The position numbers were made by a program, and so were the translations under genes. From contig JAQSYR010000019.1 of the NCBI GenBank assembly GCA_029256035.1, forward strand, positions 1 through 14,476: a stretch of 14,476 bases of DNA, given 5' to 3'. Below the pieces are notes generated by a model. That model did not search any database, was not told the origin of the DNA, and saw nothing but the letters and a program-made list of their open reading frames with translations. The DNA is from Anaerocolumna sp. (GTDB lineage: Bacteria > Bacillota > Clostridia > Lachnospirales > Lachnospiraceae). Shown here piece after piece: positions 1 to 7,823 of this stretch. Each line of letters starts with the position of its first letter. The first letter of the stretch is position 1.

Positions 1-1
1 A

Positions 2-622
2 GGAACTTCTCCCCACAATATGGAGAAACAAAAAAATTCCTATGTCCGCAGCACCAAAGCATTTCTTGAACAAGGTATTTATTTCCCAAAATATTGTGTA
101 GTAGGGCACTGGCCCGTATCACTGTATGATAACAGAAAACCAAGCGGAAACCCAATTATTGATAAGGAGCACAAAATTATCTGTATAGATGGAGGCAATG
201 TTCTAAAGTTAGATGGGCAATTGAATGCATTTATAATTCCTTCCATGGATACAACGGAGTTTACATTCTATTCCTTTGATAAATTAAAATCAGGGATTGC
301 TCAGGAAGATCAAGTGGAAAGTACCGAATCACACCATATTTTATGGACAGATAATCTTATTCATATTATAAAAAAAGAAGAGGAATTCACTTACTGTGAA
401 CAAGTATCTACAAGAAAAAAAATGTGGATTTTAAATAAATATATTTACGAAGATAAGTCTGGATTTCGTTGTGAAGGGTCAACAGATTACAAGCTGCAGG
501 TACAGGCAGGAGATGTTGTAAAGGTGGTTGAAATAACAAAAAAAGGGTATCTTATAAAAAAGAATGGTATTACCGGATGGTATTATGGTAGTATCCTTAT
601 GGAAAGTACGAAAGTGAGGTAA
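2..622 (+). CDS. Metallophosphoesterase with C-terminal SH3-like domain, 3' part (5' end outside window)
   Basis: The frame is open from base 2 with no start-like context at the Met codon at 20, so this is the C-terminal part of a longer protein cut by the window edge. Residues around VVGHWPV (about 28-34 counted from that Met) match the late metal-binding GH-x-P segment of calcineurin-like/PP2A-like phosphoesterases. The following IICIDGGNVLKLDGQLNAF matches the strand that closes this fold. The last ~60 residues (DYKLQVQAGDVVKVVEITKKGY, then GWYYGSIL) look like a bacterial SH3-like domain, which may bind cell wall or protein. The likely role is phosphoester hydrolysis; the substrate cannot be told. 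The stop is 4 bp before metH, and the metH ribosome binding site overlaps this stop, so the two were probably co-transcribed. The catalytic N-terminal half is not visible, so activity cannot be judged. Confidence 0.7.
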   Translation, partial: GTSPHNMEKQKNSYVRSTKAFLEQGIYFPKYCVVGHWPVSLYDNRKPSGNPIIDKEHKIICIDGGNVLKLDGQLNAFIIPSMDTTEFTFYSFDKLKSGIAQEDQVESTESHHILWTDNLIHIIKKEEEFTYCEQVSTRKKMWILNKYIYEDKSGFRCEGSTDYKLQVQAGDVVKVVEITKKGYLIKKNGITGWYYGSILMESTKVR

Positions 623-626
623 AGGA

Positions 627-1145
627 ATGACAAACTTAGAATTTATAGAACTGATTCAAAGTAAAATTGTACTTTTGGATGGTGCAACAGGCAGCAATCT
701 TCAAATGAGAGGAATGCCAACCGGGGTATGCCCAGAAAAGTGGATACTTGACAATCCGGATGTAATGATTGAGTTACAAAAGGAATATATTAAGGCAGGT
801 TCTGATATTCTTTATGCTCCCACATTTACAGCAAATAGAATTAAATTGGAAGAATATGGACTGGAAGATGATATAGAATCTATTAATCGAAATTTAATCA
901 AGCTTTCCAAAACTGCAATTAAGGCATCTGGAGTGGAAGCATCTGGACGTAAAGTATATGTTGCTGGGGATTTAACCATGACAGGAGAACAGCTGTATCC
1001 CATAGGAACGTTACAATTTGAAGAATTAGTAACTGTATATAAGGAGCAGATTGCCTATATGTTAATGGAAGGCGTTGATTTATTTGAATATGGGTGTAGA
1101 CGCAGTAGGTGTAAACTGTTCAACTGGGCCGGAACAAATGTGTGA
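627..1145 (+). pseudogene. metH: metH fragment 1: N-terminal homocysteine S-methyltransferase piece
   Basis: This frame carries the first half of the homocysteine-binding TIM barrel: LLDGATGSNLQ near residue 17, the PEKW/NPDV stretch, and VAGDLTMTGEQL near residue 112. The match stops after MLMEGVDLF (about residue 153). The last ~18 residues (from EYGCRRS) are out-of-frame reading of downstream codons and do not resemble the family. The fragment lacks every zinc-binding cysteine of the domain, so it should be inactive alone. Confidence 0.8.
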
Positions 1146-2451
1146 CGTAGTGAGCCTTATGAAGGAATATGCTACTGTTCCCATTATTGCAAAACCAAAC
1201 GCAGGACTACCTTGCTTAGTGGATGACATTACAGTTTATAATATGGAGGCAAAACCATTTTCTATAGAAACAAGAAAGCTTGTAGAAGCAGGAGCTAGTA
1301 TTGTTGGTGGATGCTGTGGTACTACACCAGAACATATTGCTATGCTGTGGGAAGAAATCAAGGATATAAAACCTCATAACATAAATAAAAAGAAGAAACG
1401 AGCATTAACAACGGAAACTTTTACTTTGGATATTAATCTGGATGGACCTTTTATGATTGTTGGGGAGCGGATTAATCCTACAGGTAAGAAAACGCTGCAG
1501 GCAGAATTAAGAGAAGGTAAACTAGATACAGTTGCGGCTATGACCCATGATCAGGTAGAAAACGGTGCAGACATTCTTGACATTAATATGGGAATGAACG
1601 GAATTGATGAGAAAGAAATGATGGTTAAGGTAGTGCAGGAAGTGACGGGTCTTGCCAATATTCCCTTATGTATTGATTCCAGTCATGTTAGTGTTATTGA
1701 AGCAGCACTACGTATTTATCCGGGACGTGCACTGATTAATTCTATTTCCATGGAGAAGGTTAAATTAGAACTATTACCAATTGCAAAAAAATACGGTGCA
1801 ATGTTTATTCTTCTTCCACTCTCTGATGAAGGACTTCCAAAAGATTTACAGGAAAAGAAAGAAATCATTGAAACTTTATTAAAGACAGCAAAGGAACAAG
1901 GATTATCAGAAGAGGATATTATCGTTGACGGTTTGGTAAATACAGTAGGAGCTAATAAAGATGCTGCTGTTCAGACAATTGATACCATCAGATACTGTAA
2001 GGAGGAGTTGGGACTTGCCACAATTGTTGGTTTGTCTAACATTTCCTTTGGTCTTCCAGAAAGGCAGTTTGTTAACAGCACCTTCCTTGCCTTTGCAATA
2101 CAGGCAGGACTTACTATGGCCATAGCCAATCCTTCTCAGGACTTACTGGTTAATACTGCTTTTGCTGCTGATTTGTTAAGGGGAAAAGAAGAAGCAGACA
2201 TTCGATACATTAATCGAGTGGGAAGTACAGACAGCCCACAATTAAGTGGAGGAAACCAGGAAGCAAGCACAAACAAAGGATTAAACAACAATGGCTCTGT
2301 AAACAAGGAAGCTGCAGAAACTCTCAAAAATCAAGTGTATGAAGCTATTATAAAAGGAAATCGCAGAAATATCATAGACCTTGTTAAGCAATCCTTACAG
2401 GATGGGAATTTACCTTCTGAAATTTTAGATCACATGTTAATCCCTGATTGA
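1075..2451 (+). pseudogene. metH: metH fragment 2: rest of homocysteine domain plus pterin-binding domain
   Basis: Homology begins at MGVDAVGVNCSTGP; the Met at 1075 is only the first in-frame ATG and has no good ribosome site. The homocysteine-domain cysteines are present (VNCS and GGCCGTT). The pterin-binding domain runs from GERINPTGKK through DINMGMNG and CIDSS to about residue 370 and looks complete. A low-complexity Asn/Gly/Ser linker then leads into the first helices of the B12 module (LVKQSLQDGNLPSEILDHMLIP). Homology stops there, and a TGA follows one codon later because of the second deletion. Confidence 0.8.
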
Positions 2452-2464
2452 ATTATTAGAACCA

Positions 2465-2866
2465 ATGTTAAAGAAAGACCCAAACGAGAAAAAGCTTGGC
2501 ACAATTGTACTGGCAACAGTGTCTGGTGATATTCATGATATTGGTAAAAACTTAGTGGTTCTAATGCTTAAAAACTATGGATTTAATGTAATTGATTTGG
2601 GTAAAGATGTTTCTTCAGAGAAAATAATTGAAGTGGCCCAAAGAGAAGATGCTGATATTATTGGACTGTCTGCATTAATGACAACGACTATGATTGAAAT
2701 GAAGAAAGTAATCCAGTACAAGAAAGAGGCTGGGTTAAGGGCTAAAGTAATCATAGGCGGAGCAGTAATTACACAGAGTTATGCAGATGAAATTGGTGCT
2801 GACCGTTTTGCAAAAGATGCAGGAGAAGCTGTAGTTATTGTGAAAGAGTTAATGGGATTATTGTAA
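2465..2866 (+). pseudogene. metH: metH fragment 3: cobalamin-binding domain
   Basis: Family-like reading starts a few codons before the Met at 2465 (LIELLEP in the same frame), showing that this Met is not a native start. The domain has DIHDIGKN (B12 lower-ligand His), GLSALMTTT and GGAVITQ, all classic for the Rossmann-like B12 fold, and ends near the usual C-terminus (DAGEAVVIVKEL). The helical cap that normally precedes it is missing. The TAA stop is created by a 23-bp tandem duplication; without the duplication the frame would run 10 codons further. Confidence 0.8.
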
Positions 2867-2889
2867 AAGAGTTAATGGGATTATTGAAA
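2835..2889 (+). repeat. 23-bp tandem duplication at the metH 3' end
   Basis: The unit TTATTGTGAAAGAGTTAATG plus GGA at 2835-2857 is repeated at 2858-2880 with one change (G to A), and a partial third copy follows to about 2889. The change and the frame shift within the repeat create the metH TAA stop. This looks like replication slippage. Confidence 0.85.
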
Positions 2890-2972
2890 TTAGGTCAATG
2901 TTTATCCTGGTATAAATAGTATGATAGAATGATACAATAATTCTAAAATTTATATAAATTTCTATATCAGTC

Positions 2973-3000
2973 TTGACAGTAAATAAAATAAGGATATAAT
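2973..3000 (+). promoter_or_regulatory. Sigma-A-type promoter of the MarR-ABC operon
   Basis: TTGACA (2973-2978) and TATAAT (2995-3000) both match consensus exactly, with a 16-bp spacer. It is the strongest promoter in the window and would start transcription inside the palindrome that follows. Its strength fits an operon normally held off by a repressor. Confidence 0.85.
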
Positions 3001-3004
3001 TTAA

Positions 3005-3033
3005 TTAACCTACTCAACTATTGAGTAGGTTAA
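3005..3033 (+). promoter_or_regulatory. Palindromic operator, probably for the MarR domain encoded downstream
   Basis: The arms TTAACCTACTCAA (3005-3017) and TTGAGTAGGTTAA (3021-3033) are perfect reverse complements around a 3-bp centre. The site begins 5 bp after the -10 box and covers the likely transcription start, the classic place for MarR-family autorepression. Binding by this protein is inferred from position. The same sequence could form an RNA hairpin at the 5' end of the transcript. Confidence 0.75.
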
Positions 3034-3056
3034 TATTTTGTGTAAGGAAGTGGACA

Positions 3057-5738
3057 ATGGATAAATCTTTGACCCAAGAATTTCTTGAAGTTATGAATAA
3101 TATGAGAAAATTAACCAGTAAACATCATAATTTATATCCTCTTCATCCAGGTGAATTTATGATGTTAAGTGTAATTCATAATTTTATGAAAGAGGGTGGA
3201 AAGGATCACCAAAATTACCCTGGTGTAAAGGTTGGGGAGTTAAGTGAGGTGGTTCACACTACCAAATCAGCTACATCAAAAATGCTAAGATCAGTGGAAG
3301 AAAAGGGATACATTGAACGTGTGTTTGATAAGAATGATCGAAGGGTGGTATATGTTAAACTATCTGAAAAAGGGGATAAAGTAGTTAAGGACACTTTAAA
3401 CACGAAAAGAGAGTTTGCAGAACGTACCATTCAAATGCTAGGAGAAGAAGATTCTAAAGATTTAATACGTATCATGAAAAAGTTTTATTTTGCAATGGAA
3501 GAAGTAATAGCAGAGAAAGATATTTTTGATGGGAAAGAAAGTTTTGAAGGGTTATTAGTGATACAGGCATTAACAGATTTATCGTTGCCGGCTTACACAT
3601 CAGATATTGTGGATGTAGGAATTCAGCAAGGAGGAATTGAAAGTCCGGTACCTATAGCAATACGGGAAGGTCAACTAAAAAAAATGCAGTTTCTAATGGA
3701 TGATACCAGTGAGGAAGTGATTTTTGAATCCTATATCCTGCTGTCAAAGGACAGTTTATCTCAGGAAGAATTAGAAACTTATGAAGAGGTATATCCAATT
3801 TTATCTGAGGAAAATATCTATATATTAGACACCAAAGAGGAAGCGGAGTTAACTCAGTTAAATGATATATTTGCCAGAGTATTTTTGCTGGTAAATGTAC
3901 TAAATGGGGAATCAGAGCAGGCAGAAACAATGAAAGAACAATTGCTTCAACAAATGCCGGCAGCTTTATCCGATCAGACCTTGTTTGAAATTGTAATTCA
4001 AATGCAGCCGGAACAGGCAAATTTTATTATAGAGTCAATCGAAAAGCAATTAGCAGTTATGCCAAAAGCAATTCAGGAGCAGGGTGCTATTACTGCAGTA
4101 AAGGCAGAATATGAAATGATTGGAATTGATATTGATAAAATACAATCTGCCTATATATTTACAGCTGGAGCTAAAATGATAGGTTTAGCTTTTGTAGGTA
4201 TGGTTGCTACTGTTTTAGTAGGATATATAGCAGCTAAAATTGCAGCCGGACTTGGTAGAGACTTAAGAAGTAAAGTATTTCAGAAGGTAGTTCATTTCTC
4301 AAACAGAGAATTCGATCAGTATTCTACAGCAACTTTAATTACAAGAAGTACCAACGATATTCAACAGGTACAAATGATTATGGTTATGATGTTACGTATG
4401 GTAATCTATGCACCAATTTTAGCAATTGGTGGAGTAATTAAAGTTTTAAATACCAATACCTCAATGACCTGGATTATTGCTCTGGGGGTTATTGTAATAA
4501 TGGCATTTGTGGGAACTTTATTCTCCATTGCTATGCCTAAGTTTAAATTAATGCAAAAGTTAGTGGATCGATTAAACCTGGTTACCAGGGAAATATTAAC
4601 CGGACTTCCTGTAATTCGTGCATTCCATAAAGAGAGGTACGAAGAAAAAAGATTTGAAGTAGCCAATGATGATTTAACAAAAACAGGCTTATTTGTTAAC
4701 CGGGTTATGTCATTTATGATGCCAACCATGATGTTTATCATGAACGGTATTACTGTACTTATTATATGGAAGGGTGCGAAAGGAATCGACCTTGGAGAAA
4801 TGCAGGTAGGTGATTTGATGGCATTTATTCAATATACTATGCAAATCATTATGTCCTTCTTTATGTTAACCATGATATCTGTAATGCTTCCAAGAGCTAC
4901 TGTTTCCGCAGCCAGAATTAGCGAAATTATAGAAACCAAGTTAACCATACATGATCCTGAAAAAACTCATAATTTCATTGAAAGTAAAAAAGGATATGTA
5001 GAATTTGAAAATGTTTCATTTCGTTATCCCAATGCAGAGGATGATGTTTTATCTAGCATAACCTTTACTGCAAAGCCTGGTGAGACAACCGCAATTATAG
5101 GAAGTACCGGTAGTGGTAAGTCAACTATTGTAAATCTTATTCCTAGATTTTATGATGTAACGGAAGGTATTATAAAGGTAGATGGTGTTGATATTCGAAA
5201 TATAAAACAATATGATCTGCGAGAAAAATTAGGCTTTGTACCTCAAAAAGGCATTTTATTTTCAGGTACCATTGATTCTAATATTCGTTATGGTAAACAG
5301 ACTGCTACCGAAGATGAAGTTAAGAGGGCCGCAAAGATTGCCCAGGCATATGACTTTATTGAAGAAAAACCAGATCGTTATCAAACTGCAATTTCGCAGG
5401 ACGGTAGCAATGTATCTGGCGGCCAAAAACAACGTTTGTCAATTGCAAGAGCTATTGCAAAGAACCCAGAGATTTATATTTTTGATGATAGTTTCTCAGC
5501 TCTGGATTATAAAACTGATGTGGCATTAAGAAAGGCACTAAAATCTGAAATACAGAATAGTACTGTTATTATCGTAGCCCAAAGAATTAGTACCATTTTA
5601 CATGCAGAGCAGATTCTGGTTCTTGAGGATGGTAAGATTGTAGGCAGGGGTACACATCAGGAACTTATGAAAAACTGTGAAGTTTACCAACAGATTGCAT
5701 CATCACAGCTTTCAAAGGAGGAATTAGCCAATGAGTAG
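3057..5738 (+). CDS. MarR regulator fused in frame to a heterodimeric ABC exporter subunit (degenerate ATPase half)
   Basis: Residues 1-155 are a MarR winged-helix repressor (LYPLHPGEFMML, KSATSKMLRSVEEKGYIER, wing DKNDRRVVYVKLSEKG). Residues ~165-893 are a type IV ABC exporter half: the truncated start of helix 1 (GLLVIQALTDLSLPAYTSDIVD), a large extracytoplasmic insert (~190-365) as in BmrC-like proteins, further membrane helices to ~610, and an ATPase domain. That domain has Walker A GSTGSGKST (682-690), Q730, signature VSGGQ (786-790) and Walker B IYIFDD. Asp811 replaces the catalytic Glu and Gln842 replaces the switch His, marking the degenerate partner of a BmrCD/TM287-288-type pair. 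In relatives the two parts are separate genes. Here the MarR stop, the gap and ~20-25 exporter residues seem deleted around 3535-3560. The start at 3057 is chosen for its AAGGAAG site at 3044-3050; a TTG at 3021 lies in the operator. Whether the chimera works is unknown. Confidence 0.85.
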   Translation: MDKSLTQEFLEVMNNMRKLTSKHHNLYPLHPGEFMMLSVIHNFMKEGGKDHQNYPGVKVGELSEVVHTTKSATSKMLRSVEEKGYIERVFDKNDRRVVYVKLSEKGDKVVKDTLNTKREFAERTIQMLGEEDSKDLIRIMKKFYFAMEEVIAEKDIFDGKESFEGLLVIQALTDLSLPAYTSDIVDVGIQQGGIESPVPIAIREGQLKKMQFLMDDTSEEVIFESYILLSKDSLSQEELETYEEVYPILSEENIYILDTKEEAELTQLNDIFARVFLLVNVLNGESEQAETMKEQLLQQMPAALSDQTLFEIVIQMQPEQANFIIESIEKQLAVMPKAIQEQGAITAVKAEYEMIGIDIDKIQSAYIFTAGAKMIGLAFVGMVATVLVGYIAAKIAAGLGRDLRSKVFQKVVHFSNREFDQYSTATLITRSTNDIQQVQMIMVMMLRMVIYAPILAIGGVIKVLNTNTSMTWIIALGVIVIMAFVGTLFSIAMPKFKLMQKLVDRLNLVTREILTGLPVIRAFHKERYEEKRFEVANDDLTKTGLFVNRVMSFMMPTMMFIMNGITVLIIWKGAKGIDLGEMQVGDLMAFIQYTMQIIMSFFMLTMISVMLPRATVSAARISEIIETKLTIHDPEKTHNFIESKKGYVEFENVSFRYPNAEDDVLSSITFTAKPGETTAIIGSTGSGKSTIVNLIPRFYDVTEGIIKVDGVDIRNIKQYDLREKLGFVPQKGILFSGTIDSNIRYGKQTATEDEVKRAAKIAQAYDFIEEKPDRYQTAISQDGSNVSGGQKQRLSIARAIAKNPEIYIFDDSFSALDYKTDVALRKALKSEIQNSTVIIVAQRISTILHAEQILVLEDGKIVGRGTHQELMKNCEVYQQIASSQLSKEELANE

Positions 5739-7593
5739 TGAGAATAAATCATTTAACCAAACCCGAGGAAGAGGACCCATGGGTGGACCAATGGGTGGTG
5801 GACCCATGGGAGGAATGGGAGGACCGAAAGCAAAAGACTTTAAAGGGGCTATTGGGAAATTAGCTGGTAATCTAAAAGAATTTAGGATTCGTCTTTTGTT
5901 TGTATTTCTATTTGCAGTGGGTAGTACAGTTTTTTCAATTGTAGGACCTAAAATTTTAGGCAACGTAACCACAGAAATTTTTGAAGGGCTAGTAGAAAAA
6001 GTTACAGGAACTGGTGGTATTGATTTTGATGGAATCGGCAGAATTCTGTTAGGACTGATAATTCTATATATTATTAGTTCCATCTTTTCGCTGATACAGG
6101 GATTTATTATGACGGATATTTCTCAAAAAGTAACTTTCAGATTAAGGAAAGATATTTCAGAGAAAATAAATAGAATGCCTATGAATTATTTTGATAATAC
6201 AACCCATGGTGAAGTACTGTCTAGAGTGACCAATGACGTTGAAACGCTGAATGTAAGTTTAAACCAAAGCATACAGCAGATTATTACCTCTACAACCATG
6301 ATTATCGGTGTATTAATTATGATGATATCCATTAGTGGTGCCATGACTCTTGTTGCAATTTTAACCTTACCCATATCAATGGGACTCATTATGTTTATTA
6401 TGAAAAAGTCTCAAAAATATTTTAAAGAGCAGCAGGCATTCCTTGGACATGTAAACGGCCAGGTTGAGGAAGTTTTTAGTGGTCATAATATTGTAAAAGC
6501 ATTTAATGGAGAAGATAAAGCAATAGAAGAATTTGGAAAATCCAATGATGATTTATACAATACCGCCTGGAAGTCCCAATTTTTATCTGGTATGATGCAT
6601 CCAATTATGATGTTTGTTGGAAACTTAGGATATGTAGCGGTAGCTATTATAGGTGGTTATTTAGCCGTTAAAAGGAGTATTGAAGTTGGTGATATTCAGG
6701 CCTTTATTCAATATGTAAGAAGCTTTAATCAGCCTATTGCACAGCTGGCCCAGGTTTCTAGCCAGTTGCAGCAGACGGCTGCAGCAGCAGAAAGAGTATT
6801 TGAGTTCTTAGAGGAGGAAGAGGAAGAAGCATCTATTTCTAATCCAATATCTACTGAGAAAATAAATAGTCGTGTAGAATTTCAGAATGTAAAATTTGGG
6901 TACCACCCAGAAAAGATTATTATAAATGACTTTTCAGCTAAAGTTGAGTCAGGACAAAAAATTGCAATTGTAGGACCTACCGGAGCTGGTAAAACCACAA
7001 TAGTTAAACTGTTAATGCGATTCTATGATATTAATCAGGGAGCAATTTTAATTGATGGAAATAATATTAGGGACTTTAACAGAGGTGAGCTGCGTCAGAT
7101 GTTTGGCATGGTACTTCAGGACACCTGGCTATTTAATGGTACTATTATGGATAATATCCGTTATGGTAAAGAGGATGCTACAGATGAGGAAGTAATTGAA
7201 GCAGCCAAAGCAGCACACGCCCACCACTTTATTTCTACATTACCAGATGGGTATCAAATGGTGTTAAATGAAGAAGCAAGTAATGTATCTCAAGGACAAA
7301 AACAGTTACTTACTATTGCCAGAGCAATCCTTGCAAATCCCAAAATTCTTATTCTTGATGAGGCCACAAGTTCCGTTGATACAAGGACAGAAATAAGAAT
7401 TCAAAAGGCAATGGATCATTTAATGCATGGCAGAACAAGCTTTATTATCGCTCATCGTCTATCGACCATTCGGGACGCAGATTTAATTCTTGTCATGAAG
7501 GATGGGGATATTATAGAGCAGGGCAATCATGAAAATCTAATTCAACAAGAAGGATTTTACGCCAGCCTTTATAATTCACAATTTGAACAATAA
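5731..7593 (+). CDS. ABC exporter, ATP-binding/permease subunit (catalytic half of the heterodimer)
   Basis: A 620-residue half-transporter, normal for the family. It starts with a Gly/Met/Pro-rich cytoplasmic tail (13-32), then a six-helix membrane domain (~52-350) and an ATPase domain. Walker A is GPTGAGKTT (415-423), Q463, signature VSQGQ (519-523), Walker B ILILDE with catalytic Glu544, and switch His575, so it has the hydrolysing Walker and H-loop residues its partner lacks. The signature is slightly off consensus while the partner's VSGGQ is consensus, which fits one active and one degenerate composite ATP site. The pair probably exports drugs or other amphipathic compounds. The gene overlaps the upstream stop by 8 bp and has a strong AAAGGAGG site (5715-5722), indicating translational coupling. 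It looks intact; the substrate is not predictable. Confidence 0.9.
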   Translation: MSSENKSFNQTRGRGPMGGPMGGGPMGGMGGPKAKDFKGAIGKLAGNLKEFRIRLLFVFLFAVGSTVFSIVGPKILGNVTTEIFEGLVEKVTGTGGIDFDGIGRILLGLIILYIISSIFSLIQGFIMTDISQKVTFRLRKDISEKINRMPMNYFDNTTHGEVLSRVTNDVETLNVSLNQSIQQIITSTTMIIGVLIMMISISGAMTLVAILTLPISMGLIMFIMKKSQKYFKEQQAFLGHVNGQVEEVFSGHNIVKAFNGEDKAIEEFGKSNDDLYNTAWKSQFLSGMMHPIMMFVGNLGYVAVAIIGGYLAVKRSIEVGDIQAFIQYVRSFNQPIAQLAQVSSQLQQTAAAAERVFEFLEEEEEEASISNPISTEKINSRVEFQNVKFGYHPEKIIINDFSAKVESGQKIAIVGPTGAGKTTIVKLLMRFYDINQGAILIDGNNIRDFNRGELRQMFGMVLQDTWLFNGTIMDNIRYGKEDATDEEVIEAAKAAHAHHFISTLPDGYQMVLNEEASNVSQGQKQLLTIARAILANPKILILDEATSSVDTRTEIRIQKAMDHLMHGRTSFIIAHRLSTIRDADLILVMKDGDIIEQGNHENLIQQEGFYASLYNSQFEQ

Positions 7594-7596
7594 ATA

Positions 7597-7661
7597 GGTG
7601 TCAGGCACCATGAACAAATTATGAACTACTCGTTCATAATTTGTTCATGGTGCCTGACACC
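7597..7661. repeat. Long perfect hairpin, GTGTCAGGCACC family (copy 1); probable terminator
   Basis: The arms 7597-7626 and 7632-7661 are perfect 30-bp reverse complements around a 5-nt loop, starting 3 bp after the ABC stop. A short T run (TTTT, 7663-7666) follows, so it can end transcription of the exporter operon. The outer ~20 bases match those of copy 2 (9216-9299) while the inner stem differs, pointing to a dispersed repeat family rather than a local terminator alone. Confidence 0.85.
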
Positions 7662-7685
7662 GTTTTGTAACAAAGTTACAGACTA

Positions 7686-7732
7686 TAATCAATATTAAAG
7701 GTTAAAATCTGTTTTAAATAGAATATTGATTA
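7686..7732. repeat. Two-tier AT-rich inverted repeat upstream of gapN
   Basis: The outer arms TAATCAATATT (7686-7696) and AATATTGATTA (7722-7732) are perfect complements. Between them TTAAAA (7702-7707) and TTTTAA (7712-7717) form an inner stem with a 4-nt loop. The structure ends 5 bp before the candidate gapN -35 box. It may be a regulator-binding site or a folded DNA/RNA element. Random AT-rich pairing is possible but two nested perfect stems are unusual. Confidence 0.5.
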
Positions 7733-7737
7733 ATTAT

Positions 7738-7765
7738 TTGAAATAATATATCTTATTACTATAGT
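7738..7765 (+). promoter_or_regulatory. Candidate gapN promoter
   Basis: TTGAAA (7738-7743) and TATAGT (7760-7765) are separated by 16 bp, in the right place for gapN. The region is AT-rich, so chance matches are easy; it is supported mainly by position. Confidence 0.45.
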
Positions 7766-7788
7766 ATTTTATACAAATACTAAGTAAT
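7755..7788 (+). promoter_or_regulatory. Inverted repeat over the gapN -10 region (operator or leader hairpin)
   Basis: ATTAC (7755-7759) pairs with GTAAT (7784-7788), and TAGTATTT (7762-7769) with AAATACTA (7775-7782), leaving a 5-nt loop and a small 2/1 internal bulge. It overlaps the -10 box and the likely start point, so a repressor site is plausible. The binding protein is unknown. Confidence 0.45.
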
Positions 7789-7823
7789 GGTAATGTTGAT
7801 TTAGGAAAGGAGTTTATATATAT

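Larger units (their letters stand above)
627..2866 (+). pseudogene. metH: Cobalamin-dependent methionine synthase, broken (two internal deletions with frameshifts)
   Basis: MetH moves a methyl group from methyltetrahydrofolate through cobalamin to homocysteine. The locus reads in three successive frames: homocysteine-methyltransferase N-part (627-~1095), the rest of that domain plus the pterin-binding domain (~1088-2451), and the B12-binding domain (~2444-2866). At each join, family sequence is missing, not merely shifted. I estimate ~50 residues lost after EGVDLF and ~30-35 after HMLIP, judged from memory of the family layout. Both losses have net length 2 modulo 3. Key motifs survive: VNCSTGP and GGCCGTTP (zinc/homocysteine cysteines), GERINPTGKK and DINMGMNG (pterin), GDIHDIGKN (B12 base-off His). 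There is no AdoMet-reactivation domain, as is common for the short clostridial form. The start at 627 has an AGG-rich ribosome site 4 bp after the phosphoesterase stop. No B12 or SAM riboswitch precedes it. No intact product can be made from this sequence. Confidence 0.85.

Noticed and set aside
1075..1145. Programmed ribosomal frameshift joining metH fragments
   Set aside because: No slippery heptamer with a downstream structure was apparent, and family sequence is missing at the join, which frameshifting cannot explain.
2946..2961. 16-bp palindrome (AAATTTATATAAATTT) as an operator or terminator
   Set aside because: Made only of A and T in an AT-rich gap, no T run or promoter overlap; likely chance.
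3021..3056. Upstream TTG start for the MarR fusion adding 12 residues
   Set aside because: It lies in the operator arm, has no ribosome binding site, and the added residues do not resemble MarR proteins; ATG 3057 has AAGGAAG at a good distance.
3652..4741. Minus-strand open frames within the ABC exporter
   Set aside because: They are antisense shadows of a well-supported coding sequence and have no family resemblance or ribosome site.
5767..5830. Gly/Met/Pro-rich N-terminus of the second ABC subunit as a metal-binding domain
   Set aside because: Such low-complexity tails are common in this exporter group; no metal-binding spacing is evident.
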